Source: CAZPMC01 sp964587755 (GTDB lineage Bacteria; Bacillota; Clostridia; Acetivibrionales; DTU013). From it: DNA of 64,000 nucleotides. This document shows positions 9,161 to 18,458 of the stretch, one piece after another. The stretch covers positions 17,790-81,789 of the forward strand of contig CAZPMC010000005.1 in assembly GCA_964587755.1 (NCBI GenBank), written 5' to 3'. The position numbers and the translations under genes were made by a program. Each line of letters opens with the position of its first letter. The stretch's first letter is position 1. Under the pieces are notes generated by a model. The model searched no databases, was not told where the DNA came from, and saw only the letters and a list, made by a program, of their open reading frames with translations.

Positions 9161-9415
9161 TAGGGAGGTGCTGAGGTATAGACTGTCAGTGCCATTTATT
9201 CCGGTTATGTTTCAAAGCACCTACTGTAGTGCCCCAACTATACCGAATATTTGTTACAACTGAGAAGTCCTGTCTCACGGGTATTGCAGTCGTGTTGACC
9301 CATCCTGCTTAGAAGCCTAGCTTTTTACAGTCTGTAATTGCTCCGTTACACGTTGCCTGAGTCTGCCTGCCCTCAGCAGCTACAAAGCGGTGGTGCTTCG
9401 GAGCAGGAAACAGTA
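9161..9415 (+). ncRNA. Candidate structured RNA region (unassigned)
   Basis: The 420 bases between malic enzyme and the next gene hold no credible coding frame. After the terminator the sequence becomes GC-richer than neighbouring spacers and is full of complementary segments. GGTGCT (9167-9172) pairs with AGCACC (9216-9221). GGTATAG (9175-9181) pairs with CTATACC (9238-9244). These two helices interlock, so both together would form a pseudoknot. Further hairpins include CTGAG/CTCAG near 9357-9375 and a TGCT-TCGG-AGCA tetraloop hairpin near 9393. It lacks the RNase P, tmRNA and SRP hallmarks I know. Strand is assumed to follow the flanking genes. No clear promoter or terminator was found. Confidence 0.35.
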
Positions 9416-9516
9416 ACCTTATCAAATAAAGAGATAATAAACATTGTTATGGAATGAAACAATATAGATGGACAATCGTATATAATAGTGAGTATGAAAA
9501 CAAGGAGACAGTTGAT

Positions 9517-10452
9517 ATGAATAACGAGGAGTTGTGGGAACTAAAAAAAAGACTTGCTGATTTACCAGTCCTGCAAATGCGTCTAGACAAGCTGCAAAGC
9601 CGGATAAAAGAATCTGAAGAAGAAATAAAATCACTTCTTGCAAAATATGAATCTGAAGCTTTTGATGTAGAAAGGCTTAGAAATGAATCATTATCTGTGT
9701 TTATTTTGAAAACCATAGGAAGGTTTGATAGGAAGCTAGACAAAGAGACACAGGAGATGTTGAAGGCAAAAGCAGAATACGATAAGGCAGAAGAGAACTT
9801 AAGACAGTTAAAAATAAAAAAAGATGAGCTAATCAAGAGGCTTGGTGAACTAAATTATGACAGCATGAGGTTTGCAAACGAGTTAGAAAGAAGAGAGGAA
9901 GAAATCAGAAGGGACCTGTCAAGTGAAAAGTCAATTAAATACAGGGAGCTTACGAATGAAGAGGATTTGCTTTCAGCTCAGCTTGTCGAAACCCGAGAGG
10001 CTTTGCGTGCAGCTAATGTTGTACTTAAAACAATAGATGATGCAGCTAAATACCTGGAAAGTGCAGAAAACTGGGCTACCTACGATATTTGGTTTAAAAG
10101 CGGTATATTAAGCCACATGGCAAAATACGATAAAATTGATAAAGCGGAGGAGGCCTTCAATAGATTATCTTCTCAAATAAAAGAGTTGAATAGAGAGCTG
10201 TCAGATATAAGCACAATACAAAATCTTTCTTTCTCAGGTGTCGATTCCACAACAAGAGCAATTGATTTTTGGTTTGATAATATATTTACCGATTTAAATG
10301 TCCGGGACAGGATACGAAACGATGCACAACAGCTTAAAAAGCTTCGCAGCCAAATTAACGGCGTTATTTCAAGACTTAAGCGGAACATATCAAGCATTGA
10401 AGGAAGAAAAAAAGGAATCGGACAGGAAAAGACTAATCTTATTATAAAATAG
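9517..10452 (+). CDS. Coiled-coil hypothetical protein
   Basis: A soluble, highly charged protein of 311 residues that is mostly predicted coiled coil: heptad-like Leu/Lys/Glu segments at about 5-55, 80-170 and 215-305. In between lies a short non-coil segment with NWATYDIWFKSGILSHMAKYDKIDKAEEAF. There is no signal peptide or membrane segment. I do not recognise the family. The start at 9517 is preferred because AAGGAG lies 10 bases upstream; a frame from 9454 has no such site. A TATAAT at 9481-9486 could be its -10, with no good -35. A scaffold or cell-structure role is possible but not shown. Confidence 0.65.
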   Translation: MNNEELWELKKRLADLPVLQMRLDKLQSRIKESEEEIKSLLAKYESEAFDVERLRNESLSVFILKTIGRFDRKLDKETQEMLKAKAEYDKAEENLRQLKIKKDELIKRLGELNYDSMRFANELERREEEIRRDLSSEKSIKYRELTNEEDLLSAQLVETREALRAANVVLKTIDDAAKYLESAENWATYDIWFKSGILSHMAKYDKIDKAEEAFNRLSSQIKELNRELSDISTIQNLSFSGVDSTTRAIDFWFDNIFTDLNVRDRIRNDAQQLKKLRSQINGVISRLKRNISSIEGRKKGIGQEKTNLIIK

Positions 10453-10482
10453 AGGGAACGGTATGAACGTCCCCTCTATATT
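10449..10482. terminator. Terminator hairpin between convergent genes
   Basis: Arms at 10449-10460 and 10468-10479 pair at 11 of 12 positions around a seven-base loop. It lies between the coiled-coil gene and the convergent GH127 gene and may serve either side. The T tract is short. Confidence 0.55.
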
Positions 10483-10496
10483 ATAGATGTGAAATT

Positions 10497-13400
10497 TTAG
10501 CGAAGAATCTTAAGGGCTATATACGCAAGATCTTCAATGTTAATTATTCCGTCATTGTTGAAATCCATAGCTTGGACTTCCGGCCAGCATTCGTCAGATG
10601 ATGTTTTACCATAGTTGTAAGCTACCATTGCAAGATCACCGATATCTATGCGACCGCTATTGTTTACATCTCCGACTTCGTGGGTACGAACCTTTTCTAT
10701 GAAGGCTGCTAAAGCGTCATTTAATTCAGATAAGGCCTGGTCAACCTGTACCTGGGTAGCACTCTCGTCATCATAGACTGCAATTGCTGCGTCTATGGCT
10801 GTCTGAAGAACAGCCTTTGAGCCAGTTGGGTACTGTCCGGCTTTATCGCCCTCTACAGCTTCATCATGGACATTCTGCGCTTCGGTAATCGCAGCAGATA
10901 AAGCAGTTTTGTCAGCCGGAGGAAGTCCGATACTTATCTCCTTGGTGTCATTGCCGATTGCCACAACTGTCCCGTCTCTGGTGCCAAGCAAGGCAGAAGT
11001 CACACTGACAATACCTGATGTATCATAAACCCCATCAACAGCTTTGAAGTCCAGTAAAAGCAGCGGAGTATTTTCTCCTGTTAGCCCTTCGGTTGTAGCG
11101 CTGATTACCCGTACAGCTCCTGTTTCCGATGTGTCAACCTCCAGTACCATTACAGCATCTGTGTCTTTTGCATTAACGCCTATGAGCTCAAACTTCTCAT
11201 CATCAAAACCTATGATAATATCTTGAGCGTAAATATCCTGTGCTATATTTGCTAAGTCAATACCTAATGAAAATGTATCCGATGGTTTTACTGAAGACGC
11301 ACCTGTAATGACTGCTGTGGCTTCTACCCCTTGTATTTTTAGAGTGTAGGAATCTGTTGCAAGAATATCACCATCGCTGTTCTTCATATTGACTGTAACT
11401 ATAGCCTCGCCGCTACCTGTAGCTTTGACGGTGGCGGTGCTGTTGATACGCTCATAGGAGATGCCGCCAATCTTACCGGGTCCTGTGTTATCTGTTTTTC
11501 CATCAGTAATATTAATAATTTCAGCCGGGCCTTGGACACTCCATTCATACGAAGCCGGAGCAGACCTGTCAGTAAAGTTAACATGGGGTTCGGCTGTAAG
11601 ACTGGTTGTCTGGCCGACAGAAATTTTATCTTTCTGCCCCCTAATCTGTACAGTATGATTCAATGCGTTAATCCAGACTCTGAATGAATTACAGTTATTG
11701 GCTGACCCGGTCATGCCCATATTTGATGGATTATTGCCTCTGTTGTTGCGGGTGTAATACGGAGTAAGCTGGATAGTCTGTGGAGTTAATCCGGCTCCAT
11801 ACAACGCCGTTCCTGTGATTTCGACTACCCCTCTTAAAAGGTCCGGCCTCCAGGTCGCAGTAAGCTCCATGTCTCTTGGAATAACGACTTGTCTTGCGTC
11901 CTTGCCGGAGGTCTCTGTGTCAGGAACTCCGGGAGTCTCCAGATTGTAAACTATAGGTCCTCTTTCGATGACAATCTTATTCCTCTGGCCGTAATCTGGA
12001 TACTGAGAACCGTAATCTACATTATCATCGGCTTCAGTCAATCTAATTTCCATGGGCATATTGATATGGATGACACTGCCATCTTGAGGCCAGTTCCGGG
12101 TAATAGGAACATATCCCTTATCGTTTGGAGTAGCGTCAATTTCTTCGCCATCCACACTTATGGTAACCTGTTGGTACTTCTGAGCTTTGATCCAGCCGGG
12201 AATGCGTATATTTAACGTAAAGTCCTTTGCAGCAGCGGGTGTAACTGTCATTTTTACGTCCCCGTCCCAAGGATAGTTGGTTTCCTGTACAATCTCAACG
12301 TTAGATCCCTGTACATTTATATTGGCGGTGCTTCCGGCATACATATTAACAAAAATATTATCTTTATTGACCGTATACATATAACCGCCTATATTGGCAA
12401 TTGTCCTCATAACGTTAGGCGGGCAGCAAGCACAGCCAAACCATGAGGAACGTGTCTTTGAACCTGAATCAAGTCCGCAGGAGTAGTAGAATAGTCCGCC
12501 GCTTAAGTTTACACCCACCAGCACTCCGTTATATAAAGCTCTTTCGTAGGAATCCACGTATTTGGCATCCTCATAGTAGAGGTTCAACCTTTGATACCAG
12601 TTGGCGCCTGCTATAGCTGCACAGGTCTCGGTATAAGCGTTTGTGTTGCGAATTCTGTAGTCAGCACCGAAGCCTTCACTTGATTCACCGGAGCCTAAAC
12701 CACCGGTAATATATGTGTTGCGTTCGGAAGCCCTGTCATATATACCTGATATAGCTTTAAGATAAGCTGCTTTGTCCGGGTTTGTATCATCGAGCCAAAT
12801 CGCCACATCGGTTGCACCTGTGTAGTAATACATGGCCCTTACAGCATGGCCGACAGCATTAGTCTCGTTTACCAGAGGAGTCGCATCCTGTGAATAACTG
12901 CTTCCGTTGTAGCCGCTCTCTCTTTCGTATTCGCCGGTTCTTCTGCCGCGCCTGTCAACAAGTACATAAGCTGTGTCTCTATATTTGTCACCGGTGCCGA
13001 TGCCCTCGATTTCTTCAGTTAGATCAGCCCATTTCATGAGGGCAAGCTCGATTTCCTGGTGTCCTGGGACCTCAGTACGGTATCCATTGCGGCCAAATGT
13101 ATTTACAATATGATCCGCTGCTCTTTTGCCGACTTCGTAAATTCTGTAATCATATTGTTTGGTACCTATGGTGTAACGTGTGTAAGCAACCGCGGCCTCA
13201 AGGAAGTGGCCTATATTGTACATTTCGTGCCTGGCCATATATCTCCAGCGCCAGTCACCGGTGCCGGAGCCGCCGCTGCTGGTAGTCGAACGGTTAGAAA
13301 AACAAGAATTGATGTAACCATCTGCGTATTGGATTGCCTCTATATAACCGATCCATTCGTCGCATTTATTTTGAAGCTCTATTTTCCTGTCACTCATTGT

Positions 13401-15170
13401 CGGGTCATCCCAAATAGCTGCTAAGTTGTAGGCAAATGCCTCGAATGTTTTATATATATCGGTATCCTGGAAGACATAACCACTGTAAGCACCTCTAGGT
13501 GGATTCATGTTGCCTGAATGGACTTGAGATAACCTGTTTGCAGCGTTTACGAAGTTCCTCTCGGCATAGGAGGCGGAACTGGCAAGCTGTGTCATTGCAG
13601 CGTCAAAGGTAGCACCTGCGTTAACTAACTGCTTTGGTTTCCAAAACACATCGTTAAATACAACATTCTCAGATGTAACGGAATGGTTATAGTCAAGGGC
13701 TTCTAATGGTGGATTAACCGTGATAATTGCCTTAACCGGCAAACCGGGAGCTCTGCTGCCATCGGCTGTGACCCCCGTTACTTCAAAGGAGGTGCCGATT
13801 TTATCATGGGCATAATCCGCTTCAGTGAAGCTGTCTGTATCCCATACAACCGGAACAAGACTTGATTCAAATACTTCTGCGAAGTTGTAGCTTCCTGCCG
13901 TATCTGGCGTGGGGGTATCAAACACAAGACCATCGACCACAACCCTCTTTGGCAGGATAGGCGGTTTGCCCGCTGCGGTGCCTGTAACGTAATCTTGTGC
14001 CTTTCTGAGCTTTATAATCAAGTCAAAGTAATTGGTTGCCTCAAGGCCTTTGCCGGGAGAGCTAATCTTTACAGAAAGCCTTGCCGAACCTTTTGTCACA
14101 CCTTCTATAGTAACGGTACTGTCTGTGTCGGTTCCGACAATATTGGCGTTTTCGTTGTCAAGGCTCCATTCATAGGTTATGTCCGTCAAAGTGCCGGCGG
14201 TGACAGTTGTTGTATAAACCTGCTGTGTACCAACAGCAACCATGGATTCGCCTGCTATGCTCACGGAAATATTTTGCACATTTATATCCATGGTAGCCAC
14301 TGCTTCCTGAACTCCGGAGTCATGTCTTGCGGTTACAGAAAGCTTTGCATCGCCTACGCTAACAGCCTCCACATCGACGGTTTTACCAGTATTATCGCCT
14401 ACGATCCTGATATTTTCGTTATCGACATTCCATTCATATGTAACGCCTTCGATATTCGGGTAAAGGACATATGCAGTATAAGTATTAGTCTCACTAACAA
14501 CAGGCTGTGCCTTACCTCCAATACTCACTGAATGTAGGACTGGATCCCCGGTAGCGCCAAATATTTCCCATTCGCCTATACCGGCACCGGTAGAACCGGA
14601 AGGTTTTGTGATACTTAAGCGTAATTGTGTGGTGACTATAGGATCGAAAGTCACACCGTTCCAAATCCTGTTAGTGCCGTTGGTGCCGCTGCCTTCAATA
14701 CCTACAGACGTCACAGGTGTGCCTGAAGCATCCTTCATATTGGTAACGTTGACAAATGAAGAGCCGTCCCAATACTGAACTACTGCACTCTCAGGAAGTC
14801 TGACACCACCACCGTCATACCACCACATAACCCTTGTGGCGTCAATTGCCTGGGGCTGCTCCCAAGTACATTGCACCCAGACCGGGTTTTGGCTTGTGTT
14901 CCATGAGTTCCAGCCTTGACTCGGCGAGCTACCTGTAGCCAGAGAGCCGTTAATCATTCGGGCGCACTGTACATCAGGCGCGCCGTTTGTGTCATTGGAA
15001 TAGCTGGCTGTTGCTGTAGCAGCCCGGGCGATATTGCCTTCTTCAAGACTAACTACATCCGTGCCTGTAGGAAGGCCTGCATAAGCAAACTGGGCTGACA
15101 ACACACTAAACAGCAATACCAAGACCAGAGCCATTGATAGAGTTCTTTTTTTCATTACTCTTATGACCAT
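10497..15170 (-). CDS. Secreted GH127 beta-L-arabinofuranosidase-like enzyme with cohesin, FIVAR and dockerin
   Basis: A 1557-residue exported multimodular glycosidase. Order: signal peptide ending near residue 31; a discoidin-type (F5/8 C, CBM32-like) domain to about 210; Ig/PKD-like domains to about 400; a group-4 Ig-like domain to about 487; the GH127 (DUF1680) catalytic region about 488-1165; an Ig-like linker; a cohesin-like domain about 1282-1413; a FIVAR helical module about 1417-1490; and a type I dockerin at the end with two repeats (DVNNSGRIDIGDL, DFNNDGIINIEDL). Expected zinc ligands are E848, C850, C915 and C916 in ETC and CACC motifs; C915 would be the nucleophile by analogy with HypBA1. 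The start at 15170 follows AGGAGG by 10 bases. It likely removes beta-L-arabinofuranose from plant glycans; exact substrate unproven. Confidence 0.88.
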   Translation of the reverse strand: MVIRVMKKRTLSMALVLVLLFSVLSAQFAYAGLPTGTDVVSLEEGNIARAATATASYSNDTNGAPDVQCARMINGSLATGSSPSQGWNSWNTSQNPVWVQCTWEQPQAIDATRVMWWYDGGGVRLPESAVVQYWDGSSFVNVTNMKDASGTPVTSVGIEGSGTNGTNRIWNGVTFDPIVTTQLRLSITKPSGSTGAGIGEWEIFGATGDPVLHSVSIGGKAQPVVSETNTYTAYVLYPNIEGVTYEWNVDNENIRIVGDNTGKTVDVEAVSVGDAKLSVTARHDSGVQEAVATMDINVQNISVSIAGESMVAVGTQQVYTTTVTAGTLTDITYEWSLDNENANIVGTDTDSTVTIEGVTKGSARLSVKISSPGKGLEATNYFDLIIKLRKAQDYVTGTAAGKPPILPKRVVVDGLVFDTPTPDTAGSYNFAEVFESSLVPVVWDTDSFTEADYAHDKIGTSFEVTGVTADGSRAPGLPVKAIITVNPPLEALDYNHSVTSENVVFNDVFWKPKQLVNAGATFDAAMTQLASSASYAERNFVNAANRLSQVHSGNMNPPRGAYSGYVFQDTDIYKTFEAFAYNLAAIWDDPTMSDRKIELQNKCDEWIGYIEAIQYADGYINSCFSNRSTTSSGGSGTGDWRWRYMARHEMYNIGHFLEAAVAYTRYTIGTKQYDYRIYEVGKRAADHIVNTFGRNGYRTEVPGHQEIELALMKWADLTEEIEGIGTGDKYRDTAYVLVDRRGRRTGEYERESGYNGSSYSQDATPLVNETNAVGHAVRAMYYYTGATDVAIWLDDTNPDKAAYLKAISGIYDRASERNTYITGGLGSGESSEGFGADYRIRNTNAYTETCAAIAGANWYQRLNLYYEDAKYVDSYERALYNGVLVGVNLSGGLFYYSCGLDSGSKTRSSWFGCACCPPNVMRTIANIGGYMYTVNKDNIFVNMYAGSTANINVQGSNVEIVQETNYPWDGDVKMTVTPAAAKDFTLNIRIPGWIKAQKYQQVTISVDGEEIDATPNDKGYVPITRNWPQDGSVIHINMPMEIRLTEADDNVDYGSQYPDYGQRNKIVIERGPIVYNLETPGVPDTETSGKDARQVVIPRDMELTATWRPDLLRGVVEITGTALYGAGLTPQTIQLTPYYTRNNRGNNPSNMGMTGSANNCNSFRVWINALNHTVQIRGQKDKISVGQTTSLTAEPHVNFTDRSAPASYEWSVQGPAEIINITDGKTDNTGPGKIGGISYERINSTATVKATGSGEAIVTVNMKNSDGDILATDSYTLKIQGVEATAVITGASSVKPSDTFSLGIDLANIAQDIYAQDIIIGFDDEKFELIGVNAKDTDAVMVLEVDTSETGAVRVISATTEGLTGENTPLLLLDFKAVDGVYDTSGIVSVTSALLGTRDGTVVAIGNDTKEISIGLPPADKTALSAAITEAQNVHDEAVEGDKAGQYPTGSKAVLQTAIDAAIAVYDDESATQVQVDQALSELNDALAAFIEKVRTHEVGDVNNSGRIDIGDLAMVAYNYGKTSSDECWPEVQAMDFNNDGIINIEDLAYIALKILR

Positions 15171-15257
15171 AAAATTTACACCTCCTGGTATGATTATGAG
15201 CATCCACGGGTAGTTAATATAAATAGTGGAAAAATATGGAATGGTACTCAAAATTTA

Positions 15258-15286
15258 TTATATGCAATTACATATAATTAAACAAG
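15258..15286 (-). promoter_or_regulatory. Sigma-A promoter of the secreted GH127 gene
   Basis: On the minus strand TTGTTT (15286-15281) and a perfect TATAAT (15263-15258) with a 17-base spacer, about 90 bases before the chosen start codon. Confidence 0.65.
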
Positions 15287-15386
15287 ATTATTGCCCGAAA
15301 ACAGGAAAAATCAAAGGTTTAATAATATTTTCCATGATATTACATGATTCCCTTCTTTACAAAATTTATCGGATATATTAATATGG

Positions 15387-15415
15387 TTGTAAAAATGAGT
15401 AATATTTGATAATGT
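15387..15415 (+). promoter_or_regulatory. Putative sigma-A promoter of the agmatinase operon
   Basis: TTGTAA (15387-15392) and TAATGT (15410-15415), spacer 17. A possible upstream GTG start at 15414 would fall inside this -10, which argues for the ATG at 15462. Confidence 0.5.
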
Positions 15416-15461
15416 GGGTATATTTTTAAGCAGCGGCTTTGCTGACAGAGAGGGGAAAAGC

Positions 15462-16346
15462 ATGAGTGATATGACGCTACCGCATTTAATGGGTTGCGAT
15501 GCTGCCTTTGAAGAGGCTGAAATTATCATTTTCGGCGCTGGATTTGACGGAACGGCATCTTTCAGACCTGGCTCCCGTTTTGGTCCACAGGCTGTTCGTT
15601 CTGAGTTCTACGGATTGGAGACATATTCGCCTGTATTGGACAGAGACATAACACAGCTTGATATATGTGATGCAGGTGATTTGGAGCTGACCTTTGGGGA
15701 TACACACAAAGCACTGGAGCTTATCGGAAAAGCTGTCGGTGAAATAATCAATGCAGGTAAAAAACCGTTTATGATAGGCGGAGAGCACCTTATCACATTG
15801 CCGGCTTTTAAAGCTGCGTTTCAAAGGTATCCTGACATACATTTGATACATATTGATGCTCATACAGATCTTAGAGACGAGTATTCAGGGCAGCAGCTAT
15901 CACATGCAAGCGTGGTTCGCAGGATTTGGGAGATTACAGGTGACAGATGCATTTGGCAGCTGGGCATACGAAGCGGACTAAAGGAGGAATTTGACTGGGC
16001 GAAGGAAGGTCATACATATATGAGGCCCTTTGATCTGTCGCAGGCAAAGGAAGCTGCCCAATCAATCGGCGATAAGCCGGTATACCTTACGGTGGACCTG
16101 GATATACTGGATCCTTCAGTTCTGCCGGGTACAGGAACTCCTGAACCCGGGGGTGTTTCATTTACTGAACTGATGGCAGCTCTTTATTGCTTCAGAGGAA
16201 TGAACATAGTTGCGGCAGATATGGTGGAGCTATCTCCTATGCTGGATTATTCGGGGATTTCTACAGCAGCGGCATGTAAGACTATGAGGGAAATGCTGCT
16301 TTTAATAGGAACTATCAAAAAACAGGAGGATTATAAAGAATGGTAA
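15462..16346 (+). CDS. speB: Agmatinase (ureohydrolase family)
   Basis: A 294-residue member of the arginase/agmatinase family, which hydrolyses agmatine to putrescine and urea with two Mn ions. The metal ligands are seen in GGEH (about residue 105), DAHTD (about 131) and DLDILDPS (about 211). The C-terminal GGVSFTEL and the length fit agmatinase better than arginase, but guanidino substrates differ within the family. The ATG at 15462 has GAGAGGGG 6 bases upstream. No other polyamine gene is nearby. Instead its last 7 bases overlap the start of a GH127 glycosidase gene, an unusual pairing. Confidence 0.88.
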   Translation: MSDMTLPHLMGCDAAFEEAEIIIFGAGFDGTASFRPGSRFGPQAVRSEFYGLETYSPVLDRDITQLDICDAGDLELTFGDTHKALELIGKAVGEIINAGKKPFMIGGEHLITLPAFKAAFQRYPDIHLIHIDAHTDLRDEYSGQQLSHASVVRRIWEITGDRCIWQLGIRSGLKEEFDWAKEGHTYMRPFDLSQAKEAAQSIGDKPVYLTVDLDILDPSVLPGTGTPEPGGVSFTELMAALYCFRGMNIVAADMVELSPMLDYSGISTAAACKTMREMLLLIGTIKKQEDYKEW

Positions 16347-18292
16347 GCAAAACAAAAAGTGCTGATTTGAAAAAAGTGAGGATTTACGATGGCATATGGA
16401 AGAAATATACGGATTTGGTGCGGAACACAGTAATACCGTACCAGTGGGAAGCACTTAACGACAGGGTTGACGATGCAGAACCAAGCCATTCCATAAAGAA
16501 TTTCCGCATTGCAGCAGGCGAGGAAAAAGGAGAGTTCGGCGGTTGGGTATTTCAGGATAGTGACCCTGCAAAGTGGCTTGAAGCAGTGGGGTACTCCCTG
16601 GCTGTTTCCCCGGATCCTGAACTTATGAAAAATGCCGATGAGCTTATTGATTTAATAGGAAGAGCCCAGCAGCCTGATGGGTATTTGAATACATATTTTA
16701 TAATAAAAGAGCCTGATAAGAGATGGAGTAACCTTACGGACTGCCATGAGCTTTATTCCGCAGGGCACCTGATTGAAGCTGCAGTAGCTTATTATGAGGG
16801 GACAGGTAAAAGAAAATTCCTTGATATAATGTGCCGCTATGCTGATTATATTGACACAGTATTCGGCCGCGAACCTGGTAAGCTTAAAGGATACGGCGGT
16901 CATGAGGAAATTGAACTGGCACTGGTCAGACTATATAAAGCTACGAATAATGAGAAATACTTGAAGCTTGCTTCTTACTTTGTAGATGAACGCGGACAGG
17001 AGCCTAATTATTTTCGTAAGGAATGGGAAAGTAGGGGCAAAACATCATTTTGGCAGCCAAAACAGGAAACAAAGCTGGATCTTGAGTACTGTCAGGCTCA
17101 TGTCCCGGTCCGCCAGCAAAAAGAGGCGGTGGGACATGCAGTAAGAGCTGTATATCTTTACTCTGCAATGGCGGATCTTGCGGCTGAAAATAATGATGCC
17201 CAGCTTTTTTCTGTGTGCAAGACTCTTTGGGAAAACATTGCAACTAAGCAGATGTATATAACCGGGGGAATTGGCTCCACCCGGCACGGAGAGGCGTTTT
17301 CTTATAATTATAATTTGCCTAACGATACTGCATACCAGGAAACTTGCGCATCTATAGGATTGATATTTTTTGCGCACAGGATGCTTAAATTGGAAGTTGA
17401 TAGCTGCTACGCAGATGTAATGGAGAGGTCCTTGTACAATTCAACAATAAGCGGGATGTCACAAGACGGAAAGAGCTTTTTCTATGTAAATCCTTTGGAG
17501 GCAGATCCTGTGGCATCGGTAAAGGAGCCTGGTAAAACACACGTTAAGGTTCAAAGACAGAAATGGTATGGCTGTGCCTGCTGTCCGCCGAACCTTGCCA
17601 GATTGATTATGTCTTTGGGCAGCTATATTTATACAAGTGATGACAAAAATGTATACACTCATCTGTACATTGACGGGGAGGCTGAGCTTGAGGTACGCTC
17701 AGGCAAGGTCGTAATTGAGCAGAAAACAAATTATCCTTGGACAGAAGACATATTACTTAAGTTTAAAGAGGTACCGGAAGGAGAATTCGGGCTTGGCTTA
17801 AGGATTCCCGGCTGGTGCCGTAAGGCCGAGATTAAGGTGAATGGAGAAAATATTGATATAAGCAAGATAGTGAATAAAGGCTATGCCGTTATTAAAAGGG
17901 CATGGAAGGTGGATGATTTAGTAGAGCTGAACCTTGAAATGCCTGTAGAGCTGATTGATGCCAATCCCAATGTCCATTATAATGCAGGAAAAGTAGCTAT
18001 ACAGAGAGGACCTGTAGTATATTGCCTTGAAGAGGAGGATAACGGCAAAAACCTGTCATCTATTGAAATAGACAGCACTAGCCGGTTTGATACAGAGTAT
18101 GATAACAACTTCTTCGGAGGTGCTGTTATAATAAAGGGTACTGCATTTCGTGATAGCGTATCCGGTTGGGATGGACAGTTGTACCGGCCTCATAAAAGAA
18201 AGACAGACTCTTTTACCTTCAAAGCCATACCCTATTATTTATGGGCAAACAGGGGGCCTGGTGAAATGCAGGTTTGGACAAGATGCAAATAA
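16340..18292 (+). CDS. Cytosolic GH127 beta-L-arabinofuranosidase
   Basis: A 650-residue GH127 enzyme close in size to Bifidobacterium HypBA1, which releases L-arabinose from beta-1,2-arabinobiose and related glycans. There is no signal peptide, so it should act in the cytosol on imported oligosaccharides. The zinc ligand and nucleophile motifs are in place: ETC (E334, C336) and CACC (C412, C414, C415); C414 matches the catalytic Cys. An AGGAGG ribosome site lies inside the end of speB, whose stop it overlaps by 7 bases, so the two are translated together. With the secreted paralogue it would make an outside-inside arabinose pair. A terminator follows. Confidence 0.92.
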   Translation: MVSKTKSADLKKVRIYDGIWKKYTDLVRNTVIPYQWEALNDRVDDAEPSHSIKNFRIAAGEEKGEFGGWVFQDSDPAKWLEAVGYSLAVSPDPELMKNADELIDLIGRAQQPDGYLNTYFIIKEPDKRWSNLTDCHELYSAGHLIEAAVAYYEGTGKRKFLDIMCRYADYIDTVFGREPGKLKGYGGHEEIELALVRLYKATNNEKYLKLASYFVDERGQEPNYFRKEWESRGKTSFWQPKQETKLDLEYCQAHVPVRQQKEAVGHAVRAVYLYSAMADLAAENNDAQLFSVCKTLWENIATKQMYITGGIGSTRHGEAFSYNYNLPNDTAYQETCASIGLIFFAHRMLKLEVDSCYADVMERSLYNSTISGMSQDGKSFFYVNPLEADPVASVKEPGKTHVKVQRQKWYGCACCPPNLARLIMSLGSYIYTSDDKNVYTHLYIDGEAELEVRSGKVVIEQKTNYPWTEDILLKFKEVPEGEFGLGLRIPGWCRKAEIKVNGENIDISKIVNKGYAVIKRAWKVDDLVELNLEMPVELIDANPNVHYNAGKVAIQRGPVVYCLEEEDNGKNLSSIEIDSTSRFDTEYDNNFFGGAVIIKGTAFRDSVSGWDGQLYRPHKRKTDSFTFKAIPYYLWANRGPGEMQVWTRCK

Positions 18293-18365
18293 GTGACGGG
18301 AATAAGTAGTGTATAGTTGTTAAATTGGATAATGCGTAATGTAATCACTTGTGTTACAATTATAT

Positions 18366-18406
18366 AAGGATATTCCTAAGGAGCTTTTTTAGGAATGTCC
18401 TTTTAA
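18366..18406 (+). terminator. Terminator after the GH127 gene
   Basis: Arms 18366-18379 and 18389-18402 pair over 14 positions with one G-T pair; the loop is 9 bases and TTTT follows. Confidence 0.8.
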
Positions 18407-18458
18407 TTAATGCAGCAATATTTAAAATTAATATTTGGAATTGAAAGGCGGAAAATAA

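Noticed and set aside
9161..9415. RNase P RNA, tmRNA, SRP RNA or 6S RNA
   Set aside because: I looked for GAGGAAAGTC-type P4, the tmRNA ends and the GGAAGGAAGCAGC SRP loop; none is present. A GTGTTGAC-like stretch recalls SRP RNA only superficially. 6S could not be confirmed.
9454..9516. N-terminal extension of the coiled-coil protein
   Set aside because: It would place the TATAAT-like element inside the gene and lacks a Shine-Dalgarno site; the ATG at 9517 has AAGGAG.
13995..14531. 178-residue open frame on the plus strand within the GH127 gene
   Set aside because: It is an antisense shadow of a repeat-rich, clearly coding region and lacks a ribosome site or family match.
18300..18458. T-box or S-box before metA
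   Set aside because: No AGGGTGGNACCGCG T-box block and no SAM-I core; the hairpin present is a terminator of the upstream gene.
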